IMG/VR virus record: IMGVR_UViG_3300034355_000842
Coordinates: 1 to 30,632 of that record
DNA: 30,632 bases
Direction: 5' to 3' (one strand)
Source: a virus
In this document: positions 17,287 through 23,515 of the stretch, piece after piece
Position numbering within the stretch: the stretch's first letter is position 1
Layout: every line of letters begins with the position of its first letter
The notes under the pieces: generated by a model
Told to the model about the DNA's origin: nothing
The model's input: the letters and a program-made list of their open reading frames with translations, nothing else
The model's database searches: none
Made by a program: the position numbers and the translations under genes

Positions 17287-17478
17287 ATGGATCAAAAAGA
17301 AGCTCAAGAAATATACAATTTATCAGAAAGAGCAATTAATAGGGTAAGAGATTGCGCCTATCAAGAACAATTTATCCTTAAAACAAAATCTATAGACGTT
17401 CTTTATAGTCAAGTATTAACTATATTAGAAAAGAAAAGATTAAGATCAGAAGCATTCTTGAATAGAAGTAAAGAATAA
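17287..17478 (+). CDS. Small helical protein within tRNA array (63 aa)
   Basis: Starts at an ATG 17 bases after tRNA-Pro and ends just before tRNA-Gly, filling the gap exactly. Highly charged and helical (KEAQEIYNLSERAINRVRDCAYQEQ ... LTILEKKRLRSEAFLNRSKE). No ribosome site of note (TTAGAGTATATT). Unknown family. Confidence 0.6.
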   Translation: MDQKEAQEIYNLSERAINRVRDCAYQEQFILKTKSIDVLYSQVLTILEKKRLRSEAFLNRSKE

Positions 17479-17479
17479 T

Positions 17480-17553
17480 ACGTCACTGGTGTAATGGTAA
17501 CATTTTCGGCTCCAACCCGAACGTTCAGGGTTCAAATCCTTGGTGGCGTGCCA
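17480..17553 (+). tRNA. tRNA-Gly(TCC), first copy
   Basis: Acceptor ACGTCAC with GTGGCGT; anticodon arm TTCGG-CTCCAAC-CCGAA gives TCC; T-arm CAGGGTTCAAATCCTTG; CCA encoded. Confidence 0.93.
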
Positions 17554-17558
17554 AATTT

Positions 17559-17633
17559 GCGGGTATAGTTTAATTGGGAAAATCAATGCTTGCCAAGCAT
17601 TAGTCGTCGGATCGTAACCGATTACCCGCTCCA
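17559..17633 (+). tRNA. tRNA-Gly(GCC)
   Basis: Acceptor GCGGGTA with TACCCGC, T discriminator, CCA; anticodon arm AATGC-TTGCCAA-GCATT gives GCC. Confidence 0.94.
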
Positions 17634-17665
17634 ATATAATAGAGGAAAAATAATGTAGGTGAATT

Positions 17666-18139
17666 ATGAAACATACCATAAACATAAAAGAAGTTCAAAC
17701 GTATATAGAATCGTTAAGTCCCCAAACTAAAATTTATATTGGTGGCGATTCTGAACGATTCAAAATTAATGGTGTATGGTATGCGGATTATGCGACTGTA
17801 ATTGTAGTCCATATTGATGGTAAACACGGTTGTAAAGTGTTTGGCGAAATCGCCAGAGAAAGAGATTTCGACCAAAAGAAAGCAAAACCAAGAATGCGAT
17901 TAATGACAGAAGTATACAAAATTGCAGAACTATATCTTAAATTGAAAGATGTACTTGAAGATAGAGATGTTGAAGTTCATATAGACATAAATCCAGATGA
18001 ACATTATGGTTCTTCTTGTGTTATATCTGAAGCAGTAGGTTATATTCGGGGTATGTGTAACGTTGTTCCCCTGGTTAAACCAAACGCCTGGGCAGCATCA
18101 ACTTGTGCTGACAGATTAAAGAGTTTAAAAGTAGCATGA
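17666..18139 (+). CDS. YkuK-like RNase H-fold protein (157 aa)
   Basis: Matches the DUF458/YkuK family of predicted RNase H-like proteins: IYIGGDSERF (strand ending in the first Asp), YATVIVVHIDGKHGCKVF, then VEVHIDINPDEHYGSSCVISEAVGYIRGM and a final PNAWAASTCAD. Candidate metal ligands are Asp28, Asp114 or so and the last Asp, in RNase H order. Length fits the family. It follows three Gly/Pro tRNA genes and overlaps the 18136 gene by ATGA. A role in RNA or tRNA processing is possible but not shown. Confidence 0.86.
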   Translation: MKHTINIKEVQTYIESLSPQTKIYIGGDSERFKINGVWYADYATVIVVHIDGKHGCKVFGEIARERDFDQKKAKPRMRLMTEVYKIAELYLKLKDVLEDRDVEVHIDINPDEHYGSSCVISEAVGYIRGMCNVVPLVKPNAWAASTCADRLKSLKVA

Positions 18140-18351
18140 TATATCTAGTAGAAGGATATAATAAATCAGATTATATTACTGATATTGTTAATTGGGAACC
18201 TTTACGTTATTTTGAAACTTTACAGCAATCTTTTCTGTATATGGATAATATGAAAGAAAGAAATTATGAAACTAGAGTCCGGTTGACTGATTCTCCTGTT
18301 GAAGAGATAACTCAACCGGACGAACACTGGGAAATTTTCTTTGGAGTGTGA
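18136..18351 (+). CDS. Hypothetical protein coupled to the YkuK-like gene (71 aa)
   Basis: The start overlaps the previous stop (ATGA). Acidic, with aromatic residues (VNWEPLRYFETLQQSFLYMDNMKERNYETRVRL ... HWEIFFGV). Strand-helix-strand by eye, recalling the small early proteins near 9 kb. Ends next to the promoter at 18,353. Confidence 0.72.
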   Translation: MIYLVEGYNKSDYITDIVNWEPLRYFETLQQSFLYMDNMKERNYETRVRLTDSPVEEITQPDEHWEIFFGV

Positions 18352-18352
18352 C

Positions 18353-18381
18353 TTTACTTTTTAGGTTGATTGGGTTACGAT
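18353..18381 (+). promoter_or_regulatory. Promoter before the HExxH gene
   Basis: TTTACT-N17-TACGAT overlapping the end of the 18136 gene. Confidence 0.62.
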
Positions 18382-18414
18382 ATCTTTCGTAAAGTAAACA
18401 ACATTGAGAATATT

Positions 18415-18768
18415 ATGAAATCTGTTTTTATCTTGGGCTTTATTTTGGTTTCTTTTTCTGTTAATGCGGAAAGATATATTGAATATCACGAAAACCCTAA
18501 TGCCCTCTTTGACGCTACAAAGAACTTTACTAATATGTCAAACATTACTTGGCGTACTGCAAAAAATGTAACCAAAGCGTGTAACGAAGAAAAGAAAAAA
18601 CGTGGTAAAAAGCCATACGGATACGTTGTAGAAGCATGCGCGTTTTGGGATAAAACTTTGGGGTTTGATACTTGTCTTGTAATAACAGAAAAGAAAACTT
18701 CAATGGCTACAATTGGGCATGAGGTTATGCACTGTTTTTCTGGGGCTTGGCATGAAGACTTTAAATAA
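18415..18768 (+). CDS. Secreted HExxH metalloprotease-like protein (117 aa)
   Basis: Start at the ATG giving MKSVFILGFILVSFSVNA, a clean signal peptide with cleavage after V-N-A; a 15-codon upstream extension overlaps the promoter and is rejected. Near the C-terminus IGHEVMHCFSGAWHED carries HEVMH, the zinc-binding HExxH, with a further His as possible third ligand. Four Cys could form periplasmic disulphides. Predicted periplasmic; substrate unknown. Small for a protease, so a single-domain zincin or inactive homologue is possible. Confidence 0.75.
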   Translation: MKSVFILGFILVSFSVNAERYIEYHENPNALFDATKNFTNMSNITWRTAKNVTKACNEEKKKRGKKPYGYVVEACAFWDKTLGFDTCLVITEKKTSMATIGHEVMHCFSGAWHEDFK

Positions 18769-18861
18769 AAGTTTCTAATAAGAATAGAAAAAGTTAAACA
18801 AATTATAGTTTGTATTTGTTTAGTGATGTTGGTTGTGTTTATTATCTAAGGAGAATATATT

Positions 18862-19023
18862 ATGTCTGGAACTGTTATTAAGCGATGTGGTTGTAAGGGT
18901 AATCCTTCTCATGCGTCTGATTTTCAAGATGCCAAGTATGGTCAAGGAAATCGCGTTATGTCTCTAGATCAAAAGAAATCTGAGGCAACATGTTCTGTAT
19001 GTGGAAAGACTGTGAAGTTGTAA
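18862..19023 (+). CDS. Small zinc-ribbon-like protein (53 aa)
   Basis: After CTAAGGAGAATATATT. Contains C-G-C-x-G near residue 9-11 and C-S-V-C-G near the end, a pattern of two Cys pairs. The middle (SDFQDAKYGQGNRV) resembles small phage zinc-finger proteins of unknown role. Likely cytoplasmic. Confidence 0.72.
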   Translation: MSGTVIKRCGCKGNPSHASDFQDAKYGQGNRVMSLDQKKSEATCSVCGKTVKL

Positions 19024-19025
19024 TC

Positions 19026-19097
19026 ATGCTAAAATATGAACCCTATATAGTAGCAACAGGATTTCTAATAATTGTTTTTATTATAATGTTCTTTTAA
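19026..19097 (+). CDS. Membrane micropeptide (23 aa)
   Basis: Starts three bases after the previous stop; MLKYEPYIVATGFLIIVFIIMFF is one membrane segment. Called because of tight spacing; similar micropeptides occur at 6417 and 22362. Confidence 0.4.
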   Translation: MLKYEPYIVATGFLIIVFIIMFF

Positions 19098-19104
19098 AGT
19101 TTAT

Positions 19105-19176
19105 GCGGGTGTGGTATAGATATATGTGCCTTGGATTTCCAATCCAAAGAGGCTGGAGAGTTACCAGTCGCCCGCT
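19105..19176 (+). tRNA. tRNA-Gly(TCC), second copy, no encoded CCA
   Basis: Acceptor GCGGGTG with CGCCCGC; anticodon arm TTGGA-TTTCCAA-TCCAA gives TCC; T discriminator; T-stem CTGG/CCAG with an unusual AGAGTTA loop. Ends CTCAA. Its last base is shared with the nuclease remnant on the other strand. Confidence 0.8.
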
Positions 19177-19364
19177 CAATTTATTTCCAATAATTCTTTT
19201 ATTTCGTCCATTATAGATTTTAACCTATATTCTTTATAGGTTATTCTTATTACATCAATCCCGTATTGAGTAGAGATAATTATATCTCTATATTCGTCTT
19301 GAATTTTCGTATCTTTATGTTGCGAACCATCTAATTCTATTATAAGGTTTTTATCTGGAAAATA
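19176..19364 (-). pseudogene. 3' remnant of a PD-(D/E)XK endonuclease
   Basis: On the minus strand an open stretch reads YFPDKNLIIELDGSQH, then QDEYRDIIISTQYGIDVIRITYKEYR and a stop. This is the catalytic core and C-terminus of a Vsr/DUF559-like nuclease (D...E-x-D/G...H), but everything upstream is replaced by a terminator and there is no start codon. It abuts a tRNA, like the intact endonucleases. Confidence 0.7.
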
Positions 19365-19396
19365 AAAAGGGGTCTAAACGGACCCCTTTACTTTTT
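19364..19396 (+). terminator. Bidirectional terminator
   Basis: GGGGTC-TAAACG-GACCCC with T-rich tails on both sides (TTTACTTTTT on the plus strand, TTTTTATTTT on the minus). It closes the tRNA region. Confidence 0.88.
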
Positions 19397-19448
19397 CTTG
19401 GCATAGGCTTAGAATTTACCTTCCTTAAAAATAAAAACGTTTTTCGTT

Positions 19449-20147
19449 ATGAAGATTGTAATTGATACTGAAAACTTTACAACACCGTTCAAAAAATTGA
19501 ACAATTCGATGAAAGAAACATCAAAACTCGTATGGAAGAATTCTGATGCGGGACATGTAGCTTTGTTTGGAGTTTCTTTAGTTTTGTGCGGGTATATTAT
19601 TTCTTGTGAAATTGATAATTACCTCAATAGAAATAGTAATAGAGGTACTGTGGACGTTACTCTGGAAAAGCCCGATACGGAGGAGTACAAATTAAACGTT
19701 AAACAGCCAAAAACCAAATACTCTCAATTATATAATACCGGGAAGAAAATTTCTTTATCAAATAAAGAATTTGATTGTCTCGCAAAAAATATTTATTGGG
19801 AAACTTCATTTGAACCGCTATTGGGACAAATGGCAGTCGCTAATGTAACTTATAATAGGGTTTTGTCTGGTAAATGGGGTGATACGTTTTGTGATGTAGT
19901 ATATGCCCCAAAACAATTTTCTTGGACGAACCACAAAAAACTTAGAAACGCAAACCCCAAAAATAAAGCTCAATGGGAAAGAGCAAAACATTCAGCAAAC
20001 CTTTTTACAAAGGGAGTTAGAGTAACAACTTTGGATAAATCGCAATTTTATTTTGCGCAATATATTAAAGCGCCAAAATGGAGTAAAAGTATGTCAAAAC
20101 AAGCGCACATTGGACAACACATCTTTTTTGCACAAAACGGAGACTAA
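19449..20147 (+). CDS. SleB/CwlJ-type cell wall hydrolase with N-terminal anchor (232 aa)
   Basis: One membrane segment at about residues 36-53 (HVALFGVSLVLCGYIISC), a polar linker, then the hydrolase_2 (SleB) domain: LAKNIYWETSFEPLLGQMAVANVTYNRVLSGKWGDTFCDVVYAPKQFSW, with the catalytic Glu in W-E-T, and C-terminal FYFAQYIKAPKWSKSMSKQAHIGQHIFF. It cleaves peptidoglycan, presumably in the periplasm as a signal-anchor endolysin. The family is usual for T4-like giant phages. It faces the minus-strand lysis-type genes at 21-22 kb. Confidence 0.9.
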   Translation: MKIVIDTENFTTPFKKLNNSMKETSKLVWKNSDAGHVALFGVSLVLCGYIISCEIDNYLNRNSNRGTVDVTLEKPDTEEYKLNVKQPKTKYSQLYNTGKKISLSNKEFDCLAKNIYWETSFEPLLGQMAVANVTYNRVLSGKWGDTFCDVVYAPKQFSWTNHKKLRNANPKNKAQWERAKHSANLFTKGVRVTTLDKSQFYFAQYIKAPKWSKSMSKQAHIGQHIFFAQNGD

Positions 20148-20148
20148 T

Positions 20149-20337
20149 ATGAAAGGCGGAAAGGTAGCAAACCTTGTTGATTGGGATAATGAGGAAAATT
20201 ACGATGAACTTCTCGAAAGAGAAAGAGAATACAGAGAACAAATCAAAGTTCGGAAAGCATTTAAGAGATTTGCTGAACCAACAAATCCTAAGAAAGGAAA
20301 GGTACAATATTCCAGAACAACTACAAGAGGAATTTAA
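20149..20337 (+). CDS. Small charged protein (62 aa)
   Basis: Starts two bases after the hydrolase stop, after GGAGACTAAT. MKGGKVANLVDWDNEENYDELLEREREYREQIKVRKAFKRF is highly charged helix. Its second half is overlapped in another frame by the 20204 gene. Unknown family. Confidence 0.6.
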   Translation: MKGGKVANLVDWDNEENYDELLEREREYREQIKVRKAFKRFAEPTNPKKGKVQYSRTTTRGI

Positions 20338-20446
20338 TTTTCTTCTTAAAAAAATAGAAAAAGCAAAAGATGCACCAAATTTCGAACTATATGATGGTTG
20401 TATTGTGGTTCTGAAAACCAACTACGGAAAATATTACAAAAAATGA
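20204..20446 (+). CDS. Overlapping small basic protein (80 aa)
   Basis: Begins inside the 20149 gene in the next frame, with GAGGAAAATTACG ahead of the ATG. C-terminal EEFNFLLKKIEKAKDAPNFELYDGCIVVLKTNYGKYYKK looks like real protein and lies mostly beyond the overlap. A later start within the frame, or a frameshift product of 20149, is also possible. Confidence 0.55.
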   Translation: MNFSKEKENTENKSKFGKHLRDLLNQQILRKERYNIPEQLQEEFNFLLKKIEKAKDAPNFELYDGCIVVLKTNYGKYYKK

Positions 20447-20451
20447 GACGC

Positions 20452-20480
20452 TTTACTTCCTGTTGCGATAAGGGTAAAAT
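20452..20480 (+). promoter_or_regulatory. Early-type promoter
   Basis: TTTACT-N17-TAAAAT, with TTCCTG after the -35 as in the early cassettes. It drives 20530, 20696 and 20937. Confidence 0.72.
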
Positions 20481-20529
20481 TATCTTGAAGTTGGGAATTT
20501 TAACCTTATTTTTTCACTCGGAGACTGCA

Positions 20530-20703
20530 ATGAGCGACAAATATTTTTCAAAGGTGTACCGTGGCTTTCTGATTCAACAAACCAGCAAAGGTTACGTTGT
20601 CCCTATGCTTCCTAATTGGAGCAAGGGACCAGTACCACAAGGTCCGTTTTCAACGTTCGGGATTGCAGAACACATTATTGATAGGGTATTAAACAATGGA
20701 TGA
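20530..20703 (+). CDS. Hypothetical protein (57 aa)
   Basis: The ATG follows CTCGGAGACTGCA; a longer upstream frame crosses the promoter and is rejected. MSDKYFSKVYRGFLIQQTSKGYVVPMLPNWSKGPVPQGPF suggests a small sheet protein resembling T4-like hypothetical proteins. It overlaps the next gene by 8 bases. Confidence 0.75.
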   Translation: MSDKYFSKVYRGFLIQQTSKGYVVPMLPNWSKGPVPQGPFSTFGIAEHIIDRVLNNG

Positions 20704-20935
20704 ACTATATACAGCATTAAAGAACGATTTGGTGGAAATAGTATTTACTAAATCTGATGGTAGCACTAGGGTAATGACTGCCACTTTACAAGAATCCCTA
20801 TTACCAGAAAGGTCAGAAACAACCGCCACCAGCAAAAAGGTAAATCAAAACGTTACTGCTGTATGGTCTATAGAAGATGAAGGTTGGCGGGCGTTTAAAA
20901 ACGATTCAATCATTTCTTGGAAAACAATTAGTTGA
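20696..20935 (+). CDS. SH3-like beta-barrel protein, DUF2693-like (79 aa)
   Basis: ALKNDLVEIVFTKSDGSTRVMTATLQESLLP, then VTAVWSIEDEGWRAFKNDSIISWKTI matches the small SH3-fold proteins (DUF2693) common in T4-like phages: V-x-F-T-K-x-D-G-S-x-R-x-M-x-A-T-L and W-D-x-E-x-x-A-W-R-S-F. Function in the family is unknown. Good length match. Confidence 0.85.
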   Translation: MDELYTALKNDLVEIVFTKSDGSTRVMTATLQESLLPERSETTATSKKVNQNVTAVWSIEDEGWRAFKNDSIISWKTIS

Positions 20936-20936
20936 T

Positions 20937-21113
20937 ATGAAGTTTGGGATCTTTTTCGGTTTAATTCTTGGAGTTTGGTTTGGTTGGTTTTTCGCGATCA
21001 ATTATACAATTTCTGTAATAGAAAGGAAACAAGGAGTTATGACCGTTGAAGATTGGTCAAGAATGAGAGAACTAACCCTACAACTAAGAAAAGATAAAAT
21101 GTTATTTTTCTGA
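20937..21113 (+). CDS. Single-pass membrane protein (58 aa)
   Basis: Starts one base after the previous stop. MKFGIFFGLILGVWFGWFFAINYTISVIE is a membrane anchor with several Gly and Trp; a charged helix follows. Its end overlaps the minus-strand lipoprotein gene by 12 bases (convergent). Confidence 0.7.
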   Translation: MKFGIFFGLILGVWFGWFFAINYTISVIERKQGVMTVEDWSRMRELTLQLRKDKMLFF

Positions 21114-21353
21114 CTTTGTAGAATTAATGATCGTTTCTAATTCAGAGATGTAGTTTTTTATGGCTACATCTCTTTTTAGTAAAGCCCATTTAGTTTCATC
21201 ATCAACACAAACCAAACTATCCGATCTAACTTTTTGTAATTCTGGTTTAGGGGGTAAAGTAAGAGGAGTAGTCACATAAACAATCCGTTCGGAAGGTTTT
21301 GGGGCGCACCCGGTTAATAACAATACAAGTATAATATATTTACCAATTCTCAT
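21102..21353 (-). CDS. Spanin-like lipoprotein (83 aa)
   Basis: MRIGKYIILVLLLTGCAPKP is a lipoprotein signal with lipobox L-T-G-C. A Pro-rich stretch follows (VYVTTPLTLPPKPEL), then a C-terminal helix (KWALLKRDVAIKNYISELETII). This is the plan of Rz1-like outer-membrane spanins. It is last in a minus-strand operon with two holin-like genes, supporting a lysis role; spanin identity is inference because no partner i-spanin is certain. Confidence 0.72.
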   Translation of the reverse strand: MRIGKYIILVLLLTGCAPKPSERIVYVTTPLTLPPKPELQKVRSDSLVCVDDETKWALLKRDVAIKNYISELETIINSTKSEK

Positions 21354-21537
21354 CATTGAAAAAATCTTCCTTTTTTGGTTTTTTAACGGTTTGTTTCTTA
21401 CGTTCTTTTAGGTTTTTTTCAACCTTTTCTTTTTGTTCTATTTGAACCTTTTCTACTTCTTGTTTTTCTACTTTACATGTTTTTCTTTGTTCTAGAAATT
21501 CGTAGATAATTTCAAGAAGCTTCCTTAGAATTTCCAT
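21340..21537 (-). CDS. Charged coiled-coil protein in lysis-type operon (65 aa)
   Basis: Start at MEILRKLLEIIYEF, after GGGGTGGTGAAA; a longer start is possible. Nearly all Lys, Glu and Gln after residue 20 (KVEKQEVEKVQIEQKEKVEKNLKERKK), a probable coiled coil. It could be the inner partner of the lipoprotein, but no real membrane segment is visible. It overlaps both neighbours. Confidence 0.65.
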   Translation of the reverse strand: MEILRKLLEIIYEFLEQRKTCKVEKQEVEKVQIEQKEKVEKNLKERKKQTVKKPKKEDFFNDENW

Positions 21538-21793
21538 TTTCACCACCCCAGGCAATAGGTTCTTTAGTGACAAATCTGAGACATATATTAATCAATGTTA
21601 ACGCTTGCACTTGTAAATCTTCAGATACAACGAAACCATACTCTTTCTGAACCCAAAACGCCAAAAACGCTAAAAGGTTCACCCATATAGTTTTTGATTT
21701 AAGAATTCTTTTTACAGCAACGTTTGGAGATTCTTCAACAATAACGGTTTCTTCTACTGTTATAGGTTTTTTATTTGAGGGTTTGTTTGCCAT
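21512..21793 (-). CDS. Holin-like membrane protein (93 aa)
   Basis: An N-terminal charged region of about 30 residues, then SKTIWVNLLAFLAFWVQKEYGFVVS and DLQVQALTLINICLRFVTKEPIAWG, the two-segment pattern of phage membrane proteins ann otated as holin-like from memory (K-T-I-W-x-N ... R-F-x-T-x-x-P-I). Position beside other lysis-type genes supports this. Start at ATG after GGGAAACTATA. Confidence 0.72.
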   Translation of the reverse strand: MANKPSNKKPITVEETVIVEESPNVAVKRILKSKTIWVNLLAFLAFWVQKEYGFVVSEDLQVQALTLINICLRFVTKEPIAWGGENGNSKEAS

Positions 21794-21804
21794 TATAGTT
21801 TCCC

Positions 21805-22047
21805 TTATTTTTGCTTTTCCGCCAGTGTCCTGAGATAAGCAACCGCCAATTCAATTCCAAGATTAATTAAATAACTCGCGGCACTAATTCCTATAATTCT
21901 TAACTCATTAACAACGGCATCACGTTTTTCCGAACCAGGAATATCGTCTCCATCAACCCTAAGTACAGTCGCTTTAATGCGGTCAAATAAAGAAGAACCT
22001 AAAACGATTTTTGCAAAACTTGATATAATAGTAGATTTTAACGACAT
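21805..22047 (-). CDS. Holin-like or membrane-associated late protein (80 aa)
   Basis: First gene of the minus late operon, behind TATAAATA. The ATG giving MSLKSTIISSF is 8 bases from AGAGG and is preferred over one three codons upstream. Hydrophobic parts at about 3-20 and 50-70 (IIGISAASYLINLGIELAVAYL). DGDDIPGSEKRDAVVNELR is polar. Candidate holin by size and place only. Confidence 0.68.
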   Translation of the reverse strand: MSLKSTIISSFAKIVLGSSLFDRIKATVLRVDGDDIPGSEKRDAVVNELRIIGISAASYLINLGIELAVAYLRTLAEKQK

Positions 22048-22071
22048 ATCATTCACCTCTCTAAATGAGAG

Positions 22072-22079
22072 TATTTATA
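22072..22079 (-). promoter_or_regulatory. Late promoter, minus strand
   Basis: TATAAATA on the minus strand, 25 bases before the 21805-22047 gene. Back to back with the plus-strand copy 18 bases away. Confidence 0.85.
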
Positions 22080-22097
22080 ATTAAATAGTTCTTAGCG

Positions 22098-22105
22098 TAT
22101 AAATA
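22098..22105 (+). promoter_or_regulatory. Late promoter, plus strand
   Basis: TATAAATA, about 34 bases before the 22139 gene. It forms a divergent pair with 22,072. Confidence 0.85.
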
Positions 22106-22138
22106 GTAAAAACTCTCCCCAACATTATAGGAATTTAT

Positions 22139-22354
22139 ATGGAAATATTGTCTTGGTTTTTGGTTATCACTGTTGCAAATTCTGACGAATTGTTGGTTAA
22201 AGAAATGAAATCAAAAGAAGAATGTATTAAGGTTCAAAAGCAATTCGCTAAAAAGGCACAAAAGAAAATAAGGCAAATACAAGACGTTACTTGTGAATAT
22301 GGTACTATAACAAACCCTATCCCAGCAAACGCTCCAAAAGAAGAATACCTTTAA
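22139..22354 (+). CDS. Small two-Cys late protein, relative of the 5666 gene
   Basis: Hydrophobic start (LSWFLVITVANSDELLV), Cys in EECIKVQ, Cys in DVTCEYG, Lys-rich middle. Same arrangement as the early 5666 product with a longer C-terminus. First gene of the plus late operon. Function unknown. Confidence 0.75.
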   Translation: MEILSWFLVITVANSDELLVKEMKSKEECIKVQKQFAKKAQKKIRQIQDVTCEYGTITNPIPANAPKEEYL

Positions 22355-22361
22355 TAAATAC

Positions 22362-22442
22362 ATGAAACGTTTGGTAATTGAAGCATTAATTTTTATTGCA
22401 ATATTACTCAGTTCTGCGATAATATTAAAAATTAAAGGATAA
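22362..22442 (+). CDS. Membrane micropeptide (26 aa)
   Basis: MKRLVIEALIFIAILLSSAIILKIKG: one membrane segment with basic ends. It lies 7 bases after the previous stop and one base before the next ATG, so well fitted into the operon. Confidence 0.5.
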   Translation: MKRLVIEALIFIAILLSSAIILKIKG

Positions 22443-22443
22443 T

Positions 22444-22605
22444 ATGGGAAAAACTGCAACCAATCCGATTACTGGAGATAAAATCCAGACAAAAACAAGT
22501 TCAAAAAAATATTATGATAACTATGACTCAATTTTTAGAAAAGACAAGGAATTAAAAAATAATGAAACTCCTACTAGCACTACTAATATTTCTTCCAATC
22601 AATAG
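22444..22605 (+). CDS. Small conserved phage protein, TATNPITGD type (53 aa)
   Basis: MGKTATNPITGDKIQTKTSSKKYYDNYDSIFRKDKE resembles a family of very small T4-like phage proteins (A-T-N-P-x-T-G-D ... Y-x-x-N-x-D-x-I-F), recalled, function unknown. Good ribosome site AAAGGATAAT. Its last 44 bases overlap the nuclease-like gene in another frame. Confidence 0.65.
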   Translation: MGKTATNPITGDKIQTKTSSKKYYDNYDSIFRKDKELKNNETPTSTTNISSNQ

Positions 22606-22975
22606 TTATTCAGAAGAACAAATTAAAATTTTGAGAATTATAGATGCAGATACGATTTTAGTATCCGCTCCATTCATGCCCGCACCATTAAAAAAACAAA
22701 TGCCAATGAGATTATCTAATGTAGATACTCCAAACATAAACCGTTGGGCAAATTGTGGTAACGAAGCAATACTTGGAGAAGAAGCAAAGAAATACGTTGA
22801 AAGTTTAATTAAGAAAAGTAAAAAGCAACAAGTAAAGATTGTTGGTTACGATAAGTATGGTAGATGGTTGGGGCAAATTTATCTTGATGGTAAAAGTATA
22901 TCAGATTCCTTAATAGAAAAGAAATTCGCTAGACCTTATTATGGCGGTAAAAAGCAATCTTGGTGCAATAAATGA
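22562..22975 (+). CDS. Secreted thermonuclease-fold protein (137 aa)
   Basis: MKLLLALLIFLPINSYS is a signal peptide. Then the SNase order: IKILRIIDADTILV (D-x-D-T), MRLSNVDTPNI (Arg35 and Asp40 equivalents), VGYDKYGRWLGQIYLDG (Arg87 equivalent) and a final Cys-rich end. The Glu of D-T-P-E, the catalytic Glu43 of staphylococcal nuclease, appears as Asn here, so activity may be altered or lost. Predicted periplasmic. Expressed from the late operon; it could attack incoming DNA of competing phages (inference). Confidence 0.85.
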   Translation: MKLLLALLIFLPINSYSEEQIKILRIIDADTILVSAPFMPAPLKKQMPMRLSNVDTPNINRWANCGNEAILGEEAKKYVESLIKKSKKQQVKIVGYDKYGRWLGQIYLDGKSISDSLIEKKFARPYYGGKKQSWCNK

Positions 22976-23514
22976 AACAATTTAAAGAACATTTATCAGA
23001 AAATATAATTTCAGAAGCGTTCCAATATCATTTAGAAAATAACATCCCTTTCGACGATTGCGTTTTTAGGTATGGATCAGAAATGTATTTTGAATTTATT
23101 CATACTCTGAGAGAATATTATAATAAGAATTTACTCGAAGGCTATAACTATTCTGAATACGAATTAGAGTTAATTAATTCCGATTTGGGCGAATTTGCGA
23201 TGTATGAAAATGAAATGGTTCCGTTAGATTTAATTATTGAAGAAGAAACTCCAGAATTAAATAAACCGAAAAGGGGCGGACCTAAGAAATTTTATGTTCA
23301 CGTAAGAGACCCAAAGTCAGGGAATATTAAGAAGGTTGCTTTTGGTGATACTACTGGATTGGCTGTCAAGTACGATAACCCAGAAAGGAAAAAGGCATTT
23401 GCTGCAAGACATAATTGCTCAGATAAAACAGATAAGACTTCTCCTGGGTATTGGGCGTGTAGGGTGAATAAGTATATGGCAAAAACGCCAGCAGGTAGAA
23501 GTGGATATTGGTGA
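22972..23514 (+). CDS. Capsid-targeted protein with phage C-terminal domain (180 aa)
   Basis: ATGA overlap with the previous gene. The N-terminus MKQFKEHLSENIISEA carries a T4-like targeting pattern and I-S-E before Ala (also L-S-E). The C-terminal domain KKFYVHVRDPKSGNIKKVAFGDTTGLAVKYDNPERKKAFAARHNC ... SPGYWACRVNKY is a conserved phage domain of unknown function seen in structural proteins of T4-like phages (DUF5872-like, from memory). Packaging into the head is inferred. Confidence 0.82.
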   Translation: MKQFKEHLSENIISEAFQYHLENNIPFDDCVFRYGSEMYFEFIHTLREYYNKNLLEGYNYSEYELELINSDLGEFAMYENEMVPLDLIIEEETPELNKPKRGGPKKFYVHVRDPKSGNIKKVAFGDTTGLAVKYDNPERKKAFAARHNCSDKTDKTSPGYWACRVNKYMAKTPAGRSGYW

Positions 23515-23515
23515 T

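Noticed and set aside
11104-19176. Prophage attachment site or integrase next to tRNAs
   Set aside because: No integrase-like frame or duplicated tRNA end was seen; the content is that of a virulent T4-type phage.
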